Shown here piece by piece: positions 32,984 through 43,445 of a stretch of 64,000 nucleotides of DNA; position 1 is the first letter of the stretch; each line of letters begins with the position of its first letter. This stretch comes from Oligoflexia bacterium (GTDB taxonomy: Bacteria; Bdellovibrionota; Bdellovibrionia; Bdellovibrionales; Bdellovibrionaceae), in the NCBI GenBank assembly GCA_016861345.1, contig BOLD01000001.1, positions 124,001 through 188,000 on the forward strand, read 5' to 3'. A program made the translations under genes and the position numbers. Under the pieces are notes generated by a model that was not told the origin of the DNA, made no database searches, and saw only the letters and a list, made by a program, of their open reading frames with translations.

Positions 32984-35362
32984 ATGGATCAAGCTCTACA
33001 GGCTTATTTTTCTTCACACGTAACTGGCGTTCCTTTGAAATCAGCGGCGGCTGTTCTTGAGCTGCATGCAGAGGGGGCGACAGTTCCCTTCATCGCTCGA
33101 TATCGAAAAGAAAAAACAGGCAATTTGGACGAAGTTCAAATTCGATCTGTGATTGAAGCGCATGAAACATTCAATGAGATTGTTAAGCGTCGAGCTTTTT
33201 TGCTGAAAGAAATTGGTGAACAAGGCAACCTAACGGATGAGATTAAAAAACGGATTGAGAAAAGCTGGGATCTCAACGAGCTTGAAGAGATCTATCGTCC
33301 ATTTAAGAAAAAGAAAAAAACAAAAGCCACTATTGCTCGTGAAGCGGGACTTGAACCACTGGCTCAATGGATTTGGGATGTCGGACACGGTCTTGTTAAA
33401 GACGACACAACAATGGAAGTAAAAGCAAAGAACTTTTTGAATGTTCAAGCTGGGATTGCTTCTTATGATTTAGCACTGAAAGGTGCTCAGGATATCTTAG
33501 TTGAAAAAGTGGCAAACGATGCTGAGCTTCGTGAAATGGTTCGTAAGAATTATTTTGAAAAAGGTGCGGTTCATTCAAAACGAACAAAAAATTTCAAGCC
33601 CAACTCGAAATATGAAATGTATGCCGAATTTACTGAGCCAGTGAAAAACCTGCTCGACTCAAAAGCATCTCATCGATATATGGCGATGAGACGGGGTTGG
33701 GAAGAAGAAGAATTAACGGTTGAAATTAAGGGTGAGGAAGAAGCTCTGCTGCAGTCCTATGAAAGATTTGTCACCACAACTCCTGATACGGCTATTGGTA
33801 CATATCTAAAGACCTGCGCAAAGCTTGCGCTATCAGTCTATGTTGTTCCCTCTGTGACAAATGAAGTTCATAAGGCACTCAAAGACCACGCAGATCTTGA
33901 TGCGATTAAAGTTTTTGCTGAGAACGTACGTAAAGTTCTCTTGGGATCCCCGTTTGGTCCCAAAGTGGTTTTGGGTGTGGATCCCGGATTGAAAACGGGA
34001 TGTAAAATTGCCCTTGTTGATAAGGGTGGACACTTTGTTACTCACACGGTGATGCAAATTTTGGGCGACAATGCTGAACAAAAAGCAAAAGCACTTTTTG
34101 CGGAAACTGTGAAGCAGATTCAGATTGAAGCCATTGCTGTCGGTAACGGCACAGCTGGTCGGCAAACAGAAATCTTTATTCGAAAAATTTTGAAAGACAT
34201 TGGTAAAGAAATCCCAGTGATTATGGTGAACGAATCAGGTGCCTCGGTTTACTCGGCATCTGAAGCAGCAAGGCAAGAGTTCCCGAATCTGGATGTCACT
34301 GTTAAGGGAGCTATTTCGATAGCTCGTCGTTTGCAAGATCCTTTATCTGAGTTGGTCAAGGTTGATCCAAAATCCATCGGTGTTGGTCAATATCAGCATG
34401 ATGTGAATCAAACTCAACTGAAAAAGGGACTAGATGCCGTTGTTGAAAGTTGCGTGAATAACGTTGGTGTTGATCTGAACACGGCTTCAGAGGCCTTACT
34501 TTCCTATGTATCAGGTATCGGCCCCTCGCTGGCTAAAAATATTGTTGAACATCGAAAAGCTCATCTTTTCTCAGATCGTGGTGAGTTGATGAAAGTTCCA
34601 AAGTTTTCAACAAAGGCCTATGAGCAAGCAGCTGGCTTCTTAAGAATTCCAAACGGAAAAGTCTTTCTGGATTCAACAGGAATTCATCCAGAGCGATATT
34701 CAGCAATTCGGGATATGGCTCATGAATTGGGTGTTGGAATTTCAGATCTCGTCGGTGAGGGTGCAAAAAAACTACTGAACCTTCGAAGCAAGTGGGCCGA
34801 GGTCATTGGTACATATACATTCGATGATATGATTAAAGAACTTGAGAAGCCAGGTCGAGATCCGCGTGATCCCTTTAAGGTTTTCCAGTTCCGTGATGAT
34901 ATTTTTGAAGTGAAAGATTTAAAAGAGTCCATGATTTGCCCAGGGATTGTGACAAATGTAACGAACTTTGGAGCCTTTGTGGATATCGGAGTTCATCAGG
35001 ACGGACTGGTTCATATTTCAGAACTGTCACACAAGTTTGTTGATGATCCAAGAAAAGTGGTGAATCCGGGTGATCAGGTCACTGTGAAAGTGATTGGTGT
35101 GGATTTGGCGAAGAATCAGATCGCTCTTTCTATGAAAATGGATGCGGCTCCTGCAAGAGAAGAACGAAGAGAGTCTCGTGATCAGCGACCTCAGCAGAGA
35201 CCGCAAGGGGGAGGAAAGCCACATCATCAGGGGCAAAGACCTGGTGGAAAAGGTGGCCAGGGTGGAAGACCTCAGCAGGGGCCTCCACCTCGACCACAGG
35301 CATCCCCATTTAACAATCCCTTTGCAGCGCTGCTTGGAAATCAGACTCCACAGAAGAAATAA
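32984..35362 (+). CDS. tex: Tex, RNA-binding transcription accessory protein
   Basis: The 792-residue protein has the Tex order: an N-terminal helical domain (VPFIARYRKEKTGNLDE), a YqgF-like RNase H fold (VVLGVDPGLKTGCKIALVD), helix-hairpin-helix elements (ISVGQYQHDVNQ-like and LLSYVSGIGPSLAKNIVEHR) and an S1 domain near residue 645-715 (GIVTNVTNFGAFVDIGVHQDGLVHIS). A disordered tail of about 75 residues rich in Gly, Pro, Gln and Arg follows, an addition that may bind RNA. Confidence 0.95.
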   Translation: MDQALQAYFSSHVTGVPLKSAAAVLELHAEGATVPFIARYRKEKTGNLDEVQIRSVIEAHETFNEIVKRRAFLLKEIGEQGNLTDEIKKRIEKSWDLNELEEIYRPFKKKKKTKATIAREAGLEPLAQWIWDVGHGLVKDDTTMEVKAKNFLNVQAGIASYDLALKGAQDILVEKVANDAELREMVRKNYFEKGAVHSKRTKNFKPNSKYEMYAEFTEPVKNLLDSKASHRYMAMRRGWEEEELTVEIKGEEEALLQSYERFVTTTPDTAIGTYLKTCAKLALSVYVVPSVTNEVHKALKDHADLDAIKVFAENVRKVLLGSPFGPKVVLGVDPGLKTGCKIALVDKGGHFVTHTVMQILGDNAEQKAKALFAETVKQIQIEAIAVGNGTAGRQTEIFIRKILKDIGKEIPVIMVNESGASVYSASEAARQEFPNLDVTVKGAISIARRLQDPLSELVKVDPKSIGVGQYQHDVNQTQLKKGLDAVVESCVNNVGVDLNTASEALLSYVSGIGPSLAKNIVEHRKAHLFSDRGELMKVPKFSTKAYEQAAGFLRIPNGKVFLDSTGIHPERYSAIRDMAHELGVGISDLVGEGAKKLLNLRSKWAEVIGTYTFDDMIKELEKPGRDPRDPFKVFQFRDDIFEVKDLKESMICPGIVTNVTNFGAFVDIGVHQDGLVHISELSHKFVDDPRKVVNPGDQVTVKVIGVDLAKNQIALSMKMDAAPAREERRESRDQRPQQRPQGGGKPHHQGQRPGGKGGQGGRPQQGPPPRPQASPFNNPFAALLGNQTPQKK

Positions 35363-36084
35363 TGCCCAAGCTGATCCAAGCCCAGAAGGATTTGAGAAAG
35401 TTCGCCAGTCGCGAGAAATCTCAAATTCTTCAGCGTTTCTTTAAGACAGGTTCTGGCCAATATGGTGCTGGGGATATTTTTATCGGTGTGAAAGTTCCTG
35501 AAACAAGATTGACGAGCAAAAAACACAAGGACCTTTCATTTAAAGAGATTTCTCATTTGCTCAAGTCAGGTGTGCATGAGGATCGATTGATGGGGCTGCT
35601 GATCCTTGTCGATCAGTACAAGCGGGCAGATCAGCTCAAACGAAAAAAAATCTTTCAATTTTATTTGAAATACAAATCTCGAATGAACAATTGGGATTTG
35701 GTTGATACTTCAGCTCCTCAGATTGTCGGTGAGTGGCTTTTTGAAACAGATGACCCTCGGTTGCTTTACAAATTGGTGAAATCGAAAAATCTTTGGGATA
35801 GAAGAATTGCAGTGCTTGCCACATTCGCCTTTCTCCGAAAAGGTCGCCATCAAGAGACTATTGAGCTGAGTCTTCTTCTTCTTGAAGATAAAGAGGACTT
35901 GATGCATAAGGCAACGGGGTGGATGCTTCGTGAGGTCGGAAAACGGGATTTAAAATCCTTGGTGAAATTTTTAAATCAAAATGCTCATGTTATGCCTCGA
36001 ACCATGCTTCGTTATTCTATTGAAAAACTGAGTCCAGGTTTGAAGAAAAGGTATATGAGACAGAAATATTTACTTGCTCCATAG
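35362..36084 (+). CDS. AlkD-like DNA glycosylase (HEAT-like repeats)
   Basis: The 240-residue protein matches AlkD-type alkylpurine glycosylases. It has YGAGDIFIGVKVPETR near the start, the NNWDLVDTSAPQIVG segment with the functional Trp-Asp, LWDRRIAVLATF, and KATGWMLREVGKRD. These enzymes remove N3- and N7-alkylated purines. The start overlaps the tex stop by one base (TAATG), implying coupling. Confidence 0.88.
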   Translation: MPKLIQAQKDLRKFASREKSQILQRFFKTGSGQYGAGDIFIGVKVPETRLTSKKHKDLSFKEISHLLKSGVHEDRLMGLLILVDQYKRADQLKRKKIFQFYLKYKSRMNNWDLVDTSAPQIVGEWLFETDDPRLLYKLVKSKNLWDRRIAVLATFAFLRKGRHQETIELSLLLLEDKEDLMHKATGWMLREVGKRDLKSLVKFLNQNAHVMPRTMLRYSIEKLSPGLKKRYMRQKYLLAP

Positions 36085-36279
36085 GTGTGAACTGCCTAGA
36101 CCTTGGTCGAAAATCAATATTAAGTAACATTTGATATGCATAACGTTACCATCGATAGAAAATGAGAGTTCGTATCGGTATCAATTTGTCCAGAAAGATT
36201 GGCATCTCGTTCGCTATAGAGAGACGTGATGAGAAACAATATGGAATTGAATAAGAAAAATTGAAATAAGGAGGACAAA

Positions 36280-37152
36280 ATGAAACCACTCATGAATTTA
36301 GGACTTGGCGTGTTGATCTCAGCAGCTAGTCTGATAGCTCAGGCTCAATACCGGCAAGAGTCAGTTGAGTTGCGATTTAATGGATATGAGGTAAGGGGTG
36401 ATATGACCTTGCATCTGCGACAGGAGCTTTCTCGTCAGCAACCTTACTTTGATCAACAGTCATTTGATATTGAGCGAGTTGTTTTGATCGCTAAAAGCGA
36501 ATTCGGACGAGCTGAGGCTCAAGTCGAAATTGCAGGGGTTCGATCTGAAGTCCGTATGGTTGATGGGCGCCGAGAGTGGTTTTACTCACCAGACCCTCGA
36601 ACATATTTTTCAATAGATTTTTATAATCCAGGCCGAATATCTCAAGGTGCTTGGATGGTTCATCTTCGAGGTCATGTCATGGTGGATCGGGTCATTCTGA
36701 TTGGAAATCGTGATCCATTCCGACCGAATCCAGGTCCGGCACCCTATCCAGGACCCGGTCCCGGTCCGCGACCAGGTCCTGGCCCAGGGCCACGTCCTCC
36801 ACATGAAGATCCATGGGGAAGAATTGAGTATTATGAAGGTGGTTCAGAGAGAACTCAGAAGCTTGTTGAAACAACAAAAGAGTTTAACACTCGTCGATTC
36901 GATGAGCCCGTTCTTCGAATTCGAATCACTGGAACAAAAGAGCGGGTGCGCATTACTCGAGCAATGGCAGAACTTCAGGATGGACGAATGTTTGATCTTT
37001 CAGAATTGCGTACAGTCGTTCGTGAGGGGCAGGAAATTGGAACTTTCCTTGATCGAGCTTTTGTTCGAAAGGTGATCATTACAGCAACTTCAGATAACTT
37101 ATCGGGCAGTCGTGGTGAATACCGATTGGATTTTGGTGTTCGTGTGAGATAG
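36280..37152 (+). CDS. Secreted two-domain protein with a Pro-Gly linker
   Basis: The 290-residue product has a signal peptide ending near AQAQ. Two beta-rich domains (about 23-150 and 180-290) are joined by a low-complexity linker of Pro, Gly and Arg (about 150-172). Both domains carry RVxI/VIL-type strands (DIERVVLIAKSE, FVRKVIITATSD), so they may be related copies. The start has AAGGAGG. A terminator follows. The 195 bases upstream hold no gene that I can see. No named family is recognised. Confidence 0.65.
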   Translation: MKPLMNLGLGVLISAASLIAQAQYRQESVELRFNGYEVRGDMTLHLRQELSRQQPYFDQQSFDIERVVLIAKSEFGRAEAQVEIAGVRSEVRMVDGRREWFYSPDPRTYFSIDFYNPGRISQGAWMVHLRGHVMVDRVILIGNRDPFRPNPGPAPYPGPGPGPRPGPGPGPRPPHEDPWGRIEYYEGGSERTQKLVETTKEFNTRRFDEPVLRIRITGTKERVRITRAMAELQDGRMFDLSELRTVVREGQEIGTFLDRAFVRKVIITATSDNLSGSRGEYRLDFGVRVR

Positions 37153-37160
37153 TCGTTGAG

Positions 37161-37190
37161 ATCAAGCCCCAATTCTGGGGCTTGATTCTT
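37161..37190 (+). terminator. Rho-independent terminator
   Basis: ATCAAGCCCCA (37161-37171) pairs with TGGGGCTTGAT (37176-37186), an 11-base perfect stem with a 4-base loop, followed by TCTTTAT. It is 8 bases after the secreted protein gene. Confidence 0.85.
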
Positions 37191-37225
37191 TATATCTTCA
37201 CGCATAGATTAGACGTGGAGAGTAT

Positions 37226-37513
37226 ATGAAATTATCAATATTTTTTATTTTATTTTGTGCTCTGACTGCGTGCAGTTCGCACCCAGTTCTACCGACGAAA
37301 AAAGACATCACTGTTTCACGAGAGATGCCGAAGGGAAAGTGCCAGGATTTGGGAATGATTGAAGGCCGCACGAAAAGTGTTAACGGCACAACCGAGGACG
37401 CACTTGAGGACATGAAGGCTGATGCTATCCGAAAGGGTGCTAACTATGTCAAAATGGAAACCATGGGCGCACTTGGAACTTCTGTACGAGGACAGGCTTA
37501 TTTTTGTGAGTAA
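37226..37513 (+). CDS. Small outer-membrane lipoprotein, DUF4156-like
   Basis: The 95-residue protein has a lipobox LTAC (mature Cys16) after a short signal peptide. A compact domain follows: KCQDLGMIEGRT, then ALEDMKADAIRKGANYVKME and a final Cys. This resembles DUF4156/RcsF-like envelope lipoproteins, with the two cysteines possibly forming a disulfide. It converges with the chemoreceptor gene, 3 bases between stops. Confidence 0.75.
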   Translation: MKLSIFFILFCALTACSSHPVLPTKKDITVSREMPKGKCQDLGMIEGRTKSVNGTTEDALEDMKADAIRKGANYVKMETMGALGTSVRGQAYFCE

Positions 37514-37516
37514 GAC

Positions 37517-39004
37517 TTAGGTCTCAACTTTTTTCTCAATGGCCTCGATAAGCTCCACGGTGCGCTCTGAAAGTCGGGTAAAGTCGCCCTCAGGTGCCAT
37601 TTTTTCTTTAGCTTGGTTAATTTCACCCTGTTTTACGAGTTTAATAATGCTCCCTGCACAGACGTGAAAATCCGCATGGCTTGATTTGAGTGCCTCATAT
37701 TCTGGAATTTCTTGATAATCCAGTCCATGTCCATAAATCCATTTCCCGAGAGCGCACAGATTGTCCTTGCAGACGACATTTTCATCAAGTGAGTTATCAG
37801 GAGAGGATATGAATTTATTCAGTTTCATTTTCCACCCAATATGAGCACTGATAGCAGCTCGGAAGTCCATTTTATTTTCAAGGTCTAAGATGGAATCTGT
37901 ACCAAGAATAATTTGAATAAGCTCTTTATAGTTGGATTTTTGTGTTTCAGATTGTCCAGAAAGTTGAAAAGAGGATTGGCTTAAGACTTTTGATGAATGG
38001 GCATTAAACTGAGTTGTTTTATCCAGTTCAAGCAAGGCCTTTGAAATCTCATCGATTCCTCGGGATTGTTCTTGTGAAGCAACAGTAATGCCTTTCATGA
38101 TTTCATCAACATTTTTTGCATTCACAACGACTTCATCGAGAATTTCCCCACATTCTTTGGTGACTTGTATCCCTTGGGAAACACTGGTTTGACTTTCTTT
38201 AATTAAATGCTGCACTTTGATTTGAGTGTTTTTGACGATTTCATTCACATTTTTCATGCTGGCATCTAGCATTTCATTGATTTCTTTTGCGGCATTACCA
38301 CTCATTGTGGCGAGATTTCCAACTTCTTCTGCCACCACTGCGAAGCCCTTGCCTTGTTCGCCAGCTCGCGCAGCTTCAACAGAGGCATTGAAGGAAAGAA
38401 GTTTTGTTTGAAAAACGATATCGTTAATGACTTTCGTTTTTTCACCAATTTGAGAGATGATAGCTAAAATCTTTTTCATTTCGGCATTGTTTTCTTCCAT
38501 CTCTTTAGTGATCGCAGATGTGCTCACGTCAATATTTTCGATGGCCCCGATAGCTTTTTCGACAGCTGTTTTGCCTCGTTCCGCGGCGTCGGCACTTTGA
38601 CGAGATACCTCCTGAGATGACTCTGCGTATTTTGCATTTTGGGAAACTGTAGCTTTAATTTCTTCGGCCGCTGCCGACGTTTGTTGTAGGGCTGCGGCCT
38701 GCGAAGAAACACCCTCAGCCAAAGAAGCGCCCTCTTTGTAGACTTCTTGTGAGGTGAACGTAATTTCATCAATAGATTTATTGAGAAGACTTGAGACTGA
38801 AAGGAGCTTTTTAAATAGACTGTTGGAAAAATAATAGGCTGTTCCAAAACTCAGTATTATGCTGAGGCCAATCAAGACAGAGAATGAAAGATTCAGTGTG
38901 TTTGAATATATGTAAAACTGAGCCAGTAAGACAATTAAATTAAATCCGATGCAAATCGAAAAAATGATAATAAGTCTTTTTTTCAGATCCAACTTTGAGA
39001 GCAT
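37517..39004 (-). CDS. Methyl-accepting chemotaxis protein with C-terminal CZB domain
   Basis: The 495-residue receptor has two adjacent membrane helices (about 12-32 and 37-56) with almost no periplasmic loop. A long coiled coil follows, including the signalling tip [44 protein letters not shown]. The C-terminal domain (about 385-495) has [21 protein letters not shown] and [11 protein letters not shown], the His/Cys/His pattern of CZB zinc-binding domains that sense zinc or hypochlorite. With no extracellular ligand domain, sensing is probably internal. Confidence 0.9.
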   Translation of the reverse strand: MLSKLDLKKRLIIIFSICIGFNLIVLLAQFYIYSNTLNLSFSVLIGLSIILSFGTAYYFSNSLFKKLLSVSSLLNKSIDEITFTSQEVYKEGASLAEGVSSQAAALQQTSAAAEEIKATVSQNAKYAESSQEVSRQSADAAERGKTAVEKAIGAIENIDVSTSAITKEMEENNAEMKKILAIISQIGEKTKVINDIVFQTKLLSFNASVEAARAGEQGKGFAVVAEEVGNLATMSGNAAKEINEMLDASMKNVNEIVKNTQIKVQHLIKESQTSVSQGIQVTKECGEILDEVVVNAKNVDEIMKGITVASQEQSRGIDEISKALLELDKTTQFNAHSSKVLSQSSFQLSGQSETQKSNYKELIQIILGTDSILDLENKMDFRAAISAHIGWKMKLNKFISSPDNSLDENVVCKDNLCALGKWIYGHGLDYQEIPEYEALKSSHADFHVCAGSIIKLVKQGEINQAKEKMAPEGDFTRLSERTVELIEAIEKKVET

Positions 39005-39112
39005 AGTAACCTCGACTGTAGAGAATAGTCCTAGAATATTTAAACATCAAAAATGCACAAAGAAAATGAGTTGTTTGGCAGAGGTTCATTTGCTTATCGA
39101 CTCAGGTCTTGC

Positions 39113-39886
39113 TTATGCTTTCAATATAGATTGAGCGATTTCAGCGAAGCCAAGACCACCCGTATTTATAGAAACATAATTTGGTTTATGTTGGATATCG
39201 TCGATAAAGTTTTTTACATTAGCGACTGCAAAGCTATGGGGAAAGTACTTCCACATGGGTTCATCGTTGGGAGAATCTCCAGAAAAAGCGCAGGCTATTT
39301 TTGCCTCTTCTGCTGTGATATTAAACTCTTTTGCTAGAAAGTTCAGAGATTGAGTCAGTTTATCATATTGTCCAAACCACCCGTTCACATGGATGGAACT
39401 CACTTTTGCTTGAGCTCCATGTTTTTGAAAGATGGAAACAATTTTTTGCACCTCTGTTTTTGGAAGCGCGGGAACATCTTCGCAAAAATCAATGGCAAGA
39501 TCCATCAAACGGCAAAATTGGTCCGATGCCAGGGCTGTGCCTGGAACTTGAGCAAGAACTTCTTTTTCAATGAGCTCGAGTTTTTTTCGATTTTCTTGCT
39601 GAGTTTTTTGATCAAAGACGAAGTGTCGAATCATTTTCTTATTCGCATAGCGAAAATAAAATCCGCCATTTTCTCCGACGACTCCAGCAACAGGCCAAAC
39701 ACGAGCAATCATTTCGCACCATCCCGCCGGACGTCCAGTGACAGGAATCACCTGGATATTATTTTTTGAAAGCTCCCAGAGAGCTTCATAGGCCTCTGGT
39801 CCAAGTCGACCTTCGTCAGTAAGAGTGTCGTCGATATCAGTCAGCAGAAATTTGATTTTGTGTTTGAATTCTCGAAGATTTTTCAT
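39113..39886 (-). CDS. HAD-family phosphatase, Cof/sugar-phosphatase type
   Basis: The 257-residue enzyme has motif I LLTDIDDTLTDEG, motif II VIPVTGRPAGWCE and motif IV FSGDSPNDEPMWKYF, with a C2-type cap in the middle. The length and motifs resemble sucrose-phosphate or mannosyl-3-phosphoglycerate phosphatases. The substrate is not determined. It lies 108 bases upstream of the chemoreceptor on the same strand. Confidence 0.85.
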   Translation of the reverse strand: MKNLREFKHKIKFLLTDIDDTLTDEGRLGPEAYEALWELSKNNIQVIPVTGRPAGWCEMIARVWPVAGVVGENGGFYFRYANKKMIRHFVFDQKTQQENRKKLELIEKEVLAQVPGTALASDQFCRLMDLAIDFCEDVPALPKTEVQKIVSIFQKHGAQAKVSSIHVNGWFGQYDKLTQSLNFLAKEFNITAEEAKIACAFSGDSPNDEPMWKYFPHSFAVANVKNFIDDIQHKPNYVSINTGGLGFAEIAQSILKA

Positions 39887-40029
39887 TTCTTCAGTGTAGT
39901 GAAAATAAGCAAAAATGAAAACGAGACTGGCCCAGCCTTGCGCCTTGAGTCGTAAAATCAGCTTGCCGAAGTGGGGGGTTCGACCTCATTTTCATCTGTG
40001 AGCGAAGAGACATATATATAAGGACAATC

Positions 40030-42699
40030 ATGGCAAAAAAGAAACCGACTGAAAAGCCTGCAAAAGCTGAAAAGAAATCAAGTTCAAGTTCCGGCAGTGG
40101 AAAGAAGCTTGTCATTGTCGAGTCTCCAACAAAGGCAAAAACGATTCGAAAGTTCTTAGGCAAGGATTATGTTGTTGAATCTTGTATGGGACATATTCGT
40201 GACCTGCCTGAGTCTGCCAAGGCGATTCCTGAGAAGTATAAAAAGTACGATTGGGCAAAGCTTGGAGTCAATGTTGATAAGGATTTTGAGCCCATTTATT
40301 GTATTCCCAAAAATAAAGAAAAAGTTGTTAAGACGTTGAAAGATAAAATGGAAGAGGCCTCTGAGCTTTACCTAGCGACGGACGAAGACCGTGAAGGGGA
40401 AAGTATTTCTTGGCATTTGACTGAGGTGCTTCACCCTCGAATTCCGACAAAACGAATGATTTTTAACGAAATCACAAAAGAGGCGATAGAAAAATCTTTA
40501 AAAGATACTCGTGGAATAGACTTTAATCTCGTCAGAGCCCAAGAGGCCCGAAGAATTTTAGATCGTCTGGTGGGCTATACCATTTCTCCACTGCTTTGGA
40601 AAAAGGTCGCTTTTGGTTTGTCCGCAGGACGAGTTCAGTCCGTGGCTGTTCGCCTGATTGCGGAGCGCGAACTTGAGCGAATTCAATTTAAAAAGGCTCA
40701 ATACTGGGGAATTTTGGCCCATCTTCAAAAAGATGGGGCTGAATTTGAAAGTCGTCTTCAGGTTTTAAAAGGCGCCAGAATTGCGACGGGAAAAGATTTT
40801 GATGGAACTACGGGCGAGCTTTCTGGCGACGGAAAAAATCTTATTATACTGGATCAAAAAAAGGCGACAGAACTTGTTCAAAAATTAAAGACTGAAAAGT
40901 GGGTAGTTACCGAAGTTGAAGAAAAGCCAGTTTCAAGAAAGCCAGCTCCTCCTTTTATCACATCAACTTTACAACAAGAGGCCAATCGAAAGATGGGGCT
41001 AAGTTCTCGAGAGACCATGCAGGTTGCTCAAAAATTGTACGAGCAGGGATACATTACCTATATGCGTACAGATTCAACCTTCTTATCGACAGAGGCAATC
41101 AAAGCAGCAAGATCCTGCATTCAATCCAAGTATGGAAAAGAGTTTTTGCCTGCGGAACCACGAAATTACGCTGCAAAAAAAGTTAAAGGTGCCCAAGAAG
41201 CCCACGAAGCCATTCGTCCTGCAGGAACATCTTTTGTTGATCCGTCCGATACAGATTTATCCGGCACTCAATTAAAGCTTTATGAAATGATTTGGATGCG
41301 AACCGTGGCGAGCCAAATGGTCGATGCCAAGCAGAAACAAGTGAGTGCTAAGATTCAGGTTGGTGATGCGACCTTCGGAGCCTCGGGAATGACGATTGAG
41401 TTCCCTGGATTCCTCAGAGCTTATGTTGAGGGCAGTGATGACCCTGATGCTGATTTATCAGAGAGAGAGGTTCATCTGCCTAAGATGAAGCTGAATGATC
41501 AGTTAAAGTGCGGAAATCTTCAGCCCACAGATCATGAGACAAAGCCACCAGCTCGATTTACAGAGGCCAGTCTTGTGCAAAAAATGGAGAAAGAGGGGAT
41601 TGGTCGTCCTTCTACTTATGCTTCAATCATCGGAACAATCATTGACCGTGGTTACGTGAAGCGACAGGGCACTGCCTTAGTCCCGACATTTACGGCCATG
41701 GTGGTTTCAAAATTGCTCAGTCGACATTTGCCCCAGTTTGTTGATTTGGGATTCACATCTGAAATGGAAAAATCTCTGGATGATATAGCTGACGGAGACC
41801 TGGTTTCAGAAAAATATCTTGAAAAAATTTATTTTGGAAAGACAGGCTTAAAATCTCAGGTTGAGTCTCAAGAAAAGAAGATTGATGCTGACGAAGCTCG
41901 GGGAATTATTCTGCCAGGTCTTGAGAAGTACGCCTTTCGAGTCGGAAAATTTGGCGCCTATGTTTGCACCAAAAGAGGTAAAGAAGAAATTTGTGCCTCG
42001 ATCCCAGATAGTGAGTCTCCTGCTGATATGACCGCAGAGGTCGCAGATAAGTTGATTGATCAAAAAATTAATGGGGCAGACGCGCTTGGAAAAGATCCTA
42101 AGACGGGGCTTCCTGTATATGCTTTAAATGGTCGCTTTGGTCCCTATGTTCAGTTGGGCGATGTTGAGGGTGATGATTCAAAACCAAAACGAGTCTCTAT
42201 ACCGCCTTCAATTCCGCTTGAAACGATCACAATGAAAGAAGCTTTAGAGTTACTTTCATTGCCAAAGGTTTTAGGTCTTCATTCTACTTTGAAAAAAGAA
42301 ATTAAAGCGGGCATTGGTCGCTTTGGCCCCTATGTTGTTTGCGAAGGTGACTATCGATCCATTCCAAAGACAGAAAGTATTTTTAATTTCACTTTGGAAA
42401 AAGCAATGGAGCTCTTCTCCCAACCTAAGCGTGGTCGTGGGCGAGCAGCTCCGTTGAAAGAATTAGGTCCTCATCCAGAAACAAAAGAGCCGATTCAGAT
42501 TATGAACGGTCCTTATGGTCCCTATGTGAAAATGGGAAAGACGAATGCGTCTTTGCCCGAAGGAGCTACTCCAGAAAAATTCACACTTGAAGAGGCTTTG
42601 GCATTGCTGGGTGACCGGGGTGGGGTCAAAACTTCAGCGGGCAAAAAAGCCAAAAAAGCCAAAAAAGCCAAAAAAGCTACTCCAAAGAAAAAGAAATAA
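40030..42699 (+). CDS. topA: DNA topoisomerase I
   Basis: The 889-residue type IA topoisomerase has a Lys/Ser-rich leader of about 25 residues, then the TOPRIM domain (KKLVIVESPTKAKTIRKFL; YLATDEDREGESISWHL). The catalytic Tyr lies in GYITYMRTDSTFLS. The C-terminus has no zinc-finger cysteines but repeated modules with GRFGPYV and a final AKK repeat tail. It relaxes negative supercoils. AAGGA precedes the start. Confidence 0.95.
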   Translation: MAKKKPTEKPAKAEKKSSSSSGSGKKLVIVESPTKAKTIRKFLGKDYVVESCMGHIRDLPESAKAIPEKYKKYDWAKLGVNVDKDFEPIYCIPKNKEKVVKTLKDKMEEASELYLATDEDREGESISWHLTEVLHPRIPTKRMIFNEITKEAIEKSLKDTRGIDFNLVRAQEARRILDRLVGYTISPLLWKKVAFGLSAGRVQSVAVRLIAERELERIQFKKAQYWGILAHLQKDGAEFESRLQVLKGARIATGKDFDGTTGELSGDGKNLIILDQKKATELVQKLKTEKWVVTEVEEKPVSRKPAPPFITSTLQQEANRKMGLSSRETMQVAQKLYEQGYITYMRTDSTFLSTEAIKAARSCIQSKYGKEFLPAEPRNYAAKKVKGAQEAHEAIRPAGTSFVDPSDTDLSGTQLKLYEMIWMRTVASQMVDAKQKQVSAKIQVGDATFGASGMTIEFPGFLRAYVEGSDDPDADLSEREVHLPKMKLNDQLKCGNLQPTDHETKPPARFTEASLVQKMEKEGIGRPSTYASIIGTIIDRGYVKRQGTALVPTFTAMVVSKLLSRHLPQFVDLGFTSEMEKSLDDIADGDLVSEKYLEKIYFGKTGLKSQVESQEKKIDADEARGIILPGLEKYAFRVGKFGAYVCTKRGKEEICASIPDSESPADMTAEVADKLIDQKINGADALGKDPKTGLPVYALNGRFGPYVQLGDVEGDDSKPKRVSIPPSIPLETITMKEALELLSLPKVLGLHSTLKKEIKAGIGRFGPYVVCEGDYRSIPKTESIFNFTLEKAMELFSQPKRGRGRAAPLKELGPHPETKEPIQIMNGPYGPYVKMGKTNASLPEGATPEKFTLEEALALLGDRGGVKTSAGKKAKKAKKAKKATPKKKK
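42640..42676 (+). repeat. GCCAAAAAA tandem repeat at the end of topA
   Basis: A 9-base unit (GCCAAAAAA and its first variant GGCAAAAAA) is repeated four times in frame and encodes AKK units. The A6 tracts are prone to slippage, so tail length may vary between strains. Confidence 0.75.
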
Positions 42700-42700
42700 A

Positions 42701-43366
42701 TTATTGGCGGTTGAGAATAGAAGCGAAGTCCTTCGGAAGAGGGGCTTCGATTTTCAATGCCTCTCCTGAGATGGGATGCTTCAGCTCAAGGCTTTGAGCA
42801 TGAAGCATCAATCGTGGCACGAGAGAGCTTTTTCCTCCGTAAAGAGAATCGCCCAAAATGGGACGTTTTTCACAGGCTGTGTGAACTCGGATTTGATGAG
42901 TTCTTCCTGTCAGTGGCTTGGCTTCGATATGGTCAAAATGTTGAGATGATGAAATCAACCGAAAATGAGTTTCAGCAAACCAACCACCCTTTTTCACCAC
43001 CACCATTCGCATGAGTTTTTGTTTTGAATCACGCACTGGGGCGAGATGATTTTGTATGACCCAGTTTTTGGGGCAAGGATGATCTGGGCGTGGTTTGACC
43101 AGAGCTTGGTAGGTTTTCGTAATTTGATGTTCACGAAAAATATCAGTCAGGGGTTTGTTGGCTCGAGAACTCAGTCCAAAAAGAATAACTCCAGAAGTAT
43201 CTCGATCAAGACGGTGGTGAAGAAAAATTTTTTTTCCAGGCAATTGTTTTTCAAGAAATGAAATCAGGCTTGGACGTTTGGGGTCGGGGGTGGGTTGGCT
43301 GGGAACTCCTGGGGGTTTATTTACCGCAAGAAGGTCTTCGTCCTGAAAAAGAATGTCGATTTGCAT
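42701..43366 (-). CDS. RluA-family pseudouridine synthase
   Basis: The 221-residue enzyme has ILFQDEDLLAVNKPPGVPSQ and the catalytic HHRLDRDTSGVILFG. RLKAxTGRTHQIRVH-type signature (EAKPLTGRTHQIRVH) and LMLHAQSLEL complete the family pattern. No S4 domain precedes it. The target uridine cannot be assigned. ATG 43366 fits the family start, though neither it nor the ATG 27 bases upstream has a good ribosome binding site. Confidence 0.88.
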   Translation of the reverse strand: MQIDILFQDEDLLAVNKPPGVPSQPTPDPKRPSLISFLEKQLPGKKIFLHHRLDRDTSGVILFGLSSRANKPLTDIFREHQITKTYQALVKPRPDHPCPKNWVIQNHLAPVRDSKQKLMRMVVVKKGGWFAETHFRLISSSQHFDHIEAKPLTGRTHQIRVHTACEKRPILGDSLYGGKSSLVPRLMLHAQSLELKHPISGEALKIEAPLPKDFASILNRQ

Positions 43367-43445
43367 GGGGCCAAGATATACACATTTAATCACTTGAAAT
43401 CACAGAAGTTTTTGTCTATTGTAAAAATGCGAACAATAGGATACA

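Noticed and set aside
36720..36795. Pro-Gly codon repeats as a possible regulatory DNA repeat
   Set aside because: They are in frame within the secreted protein gene and explained by a flexible protein linker.
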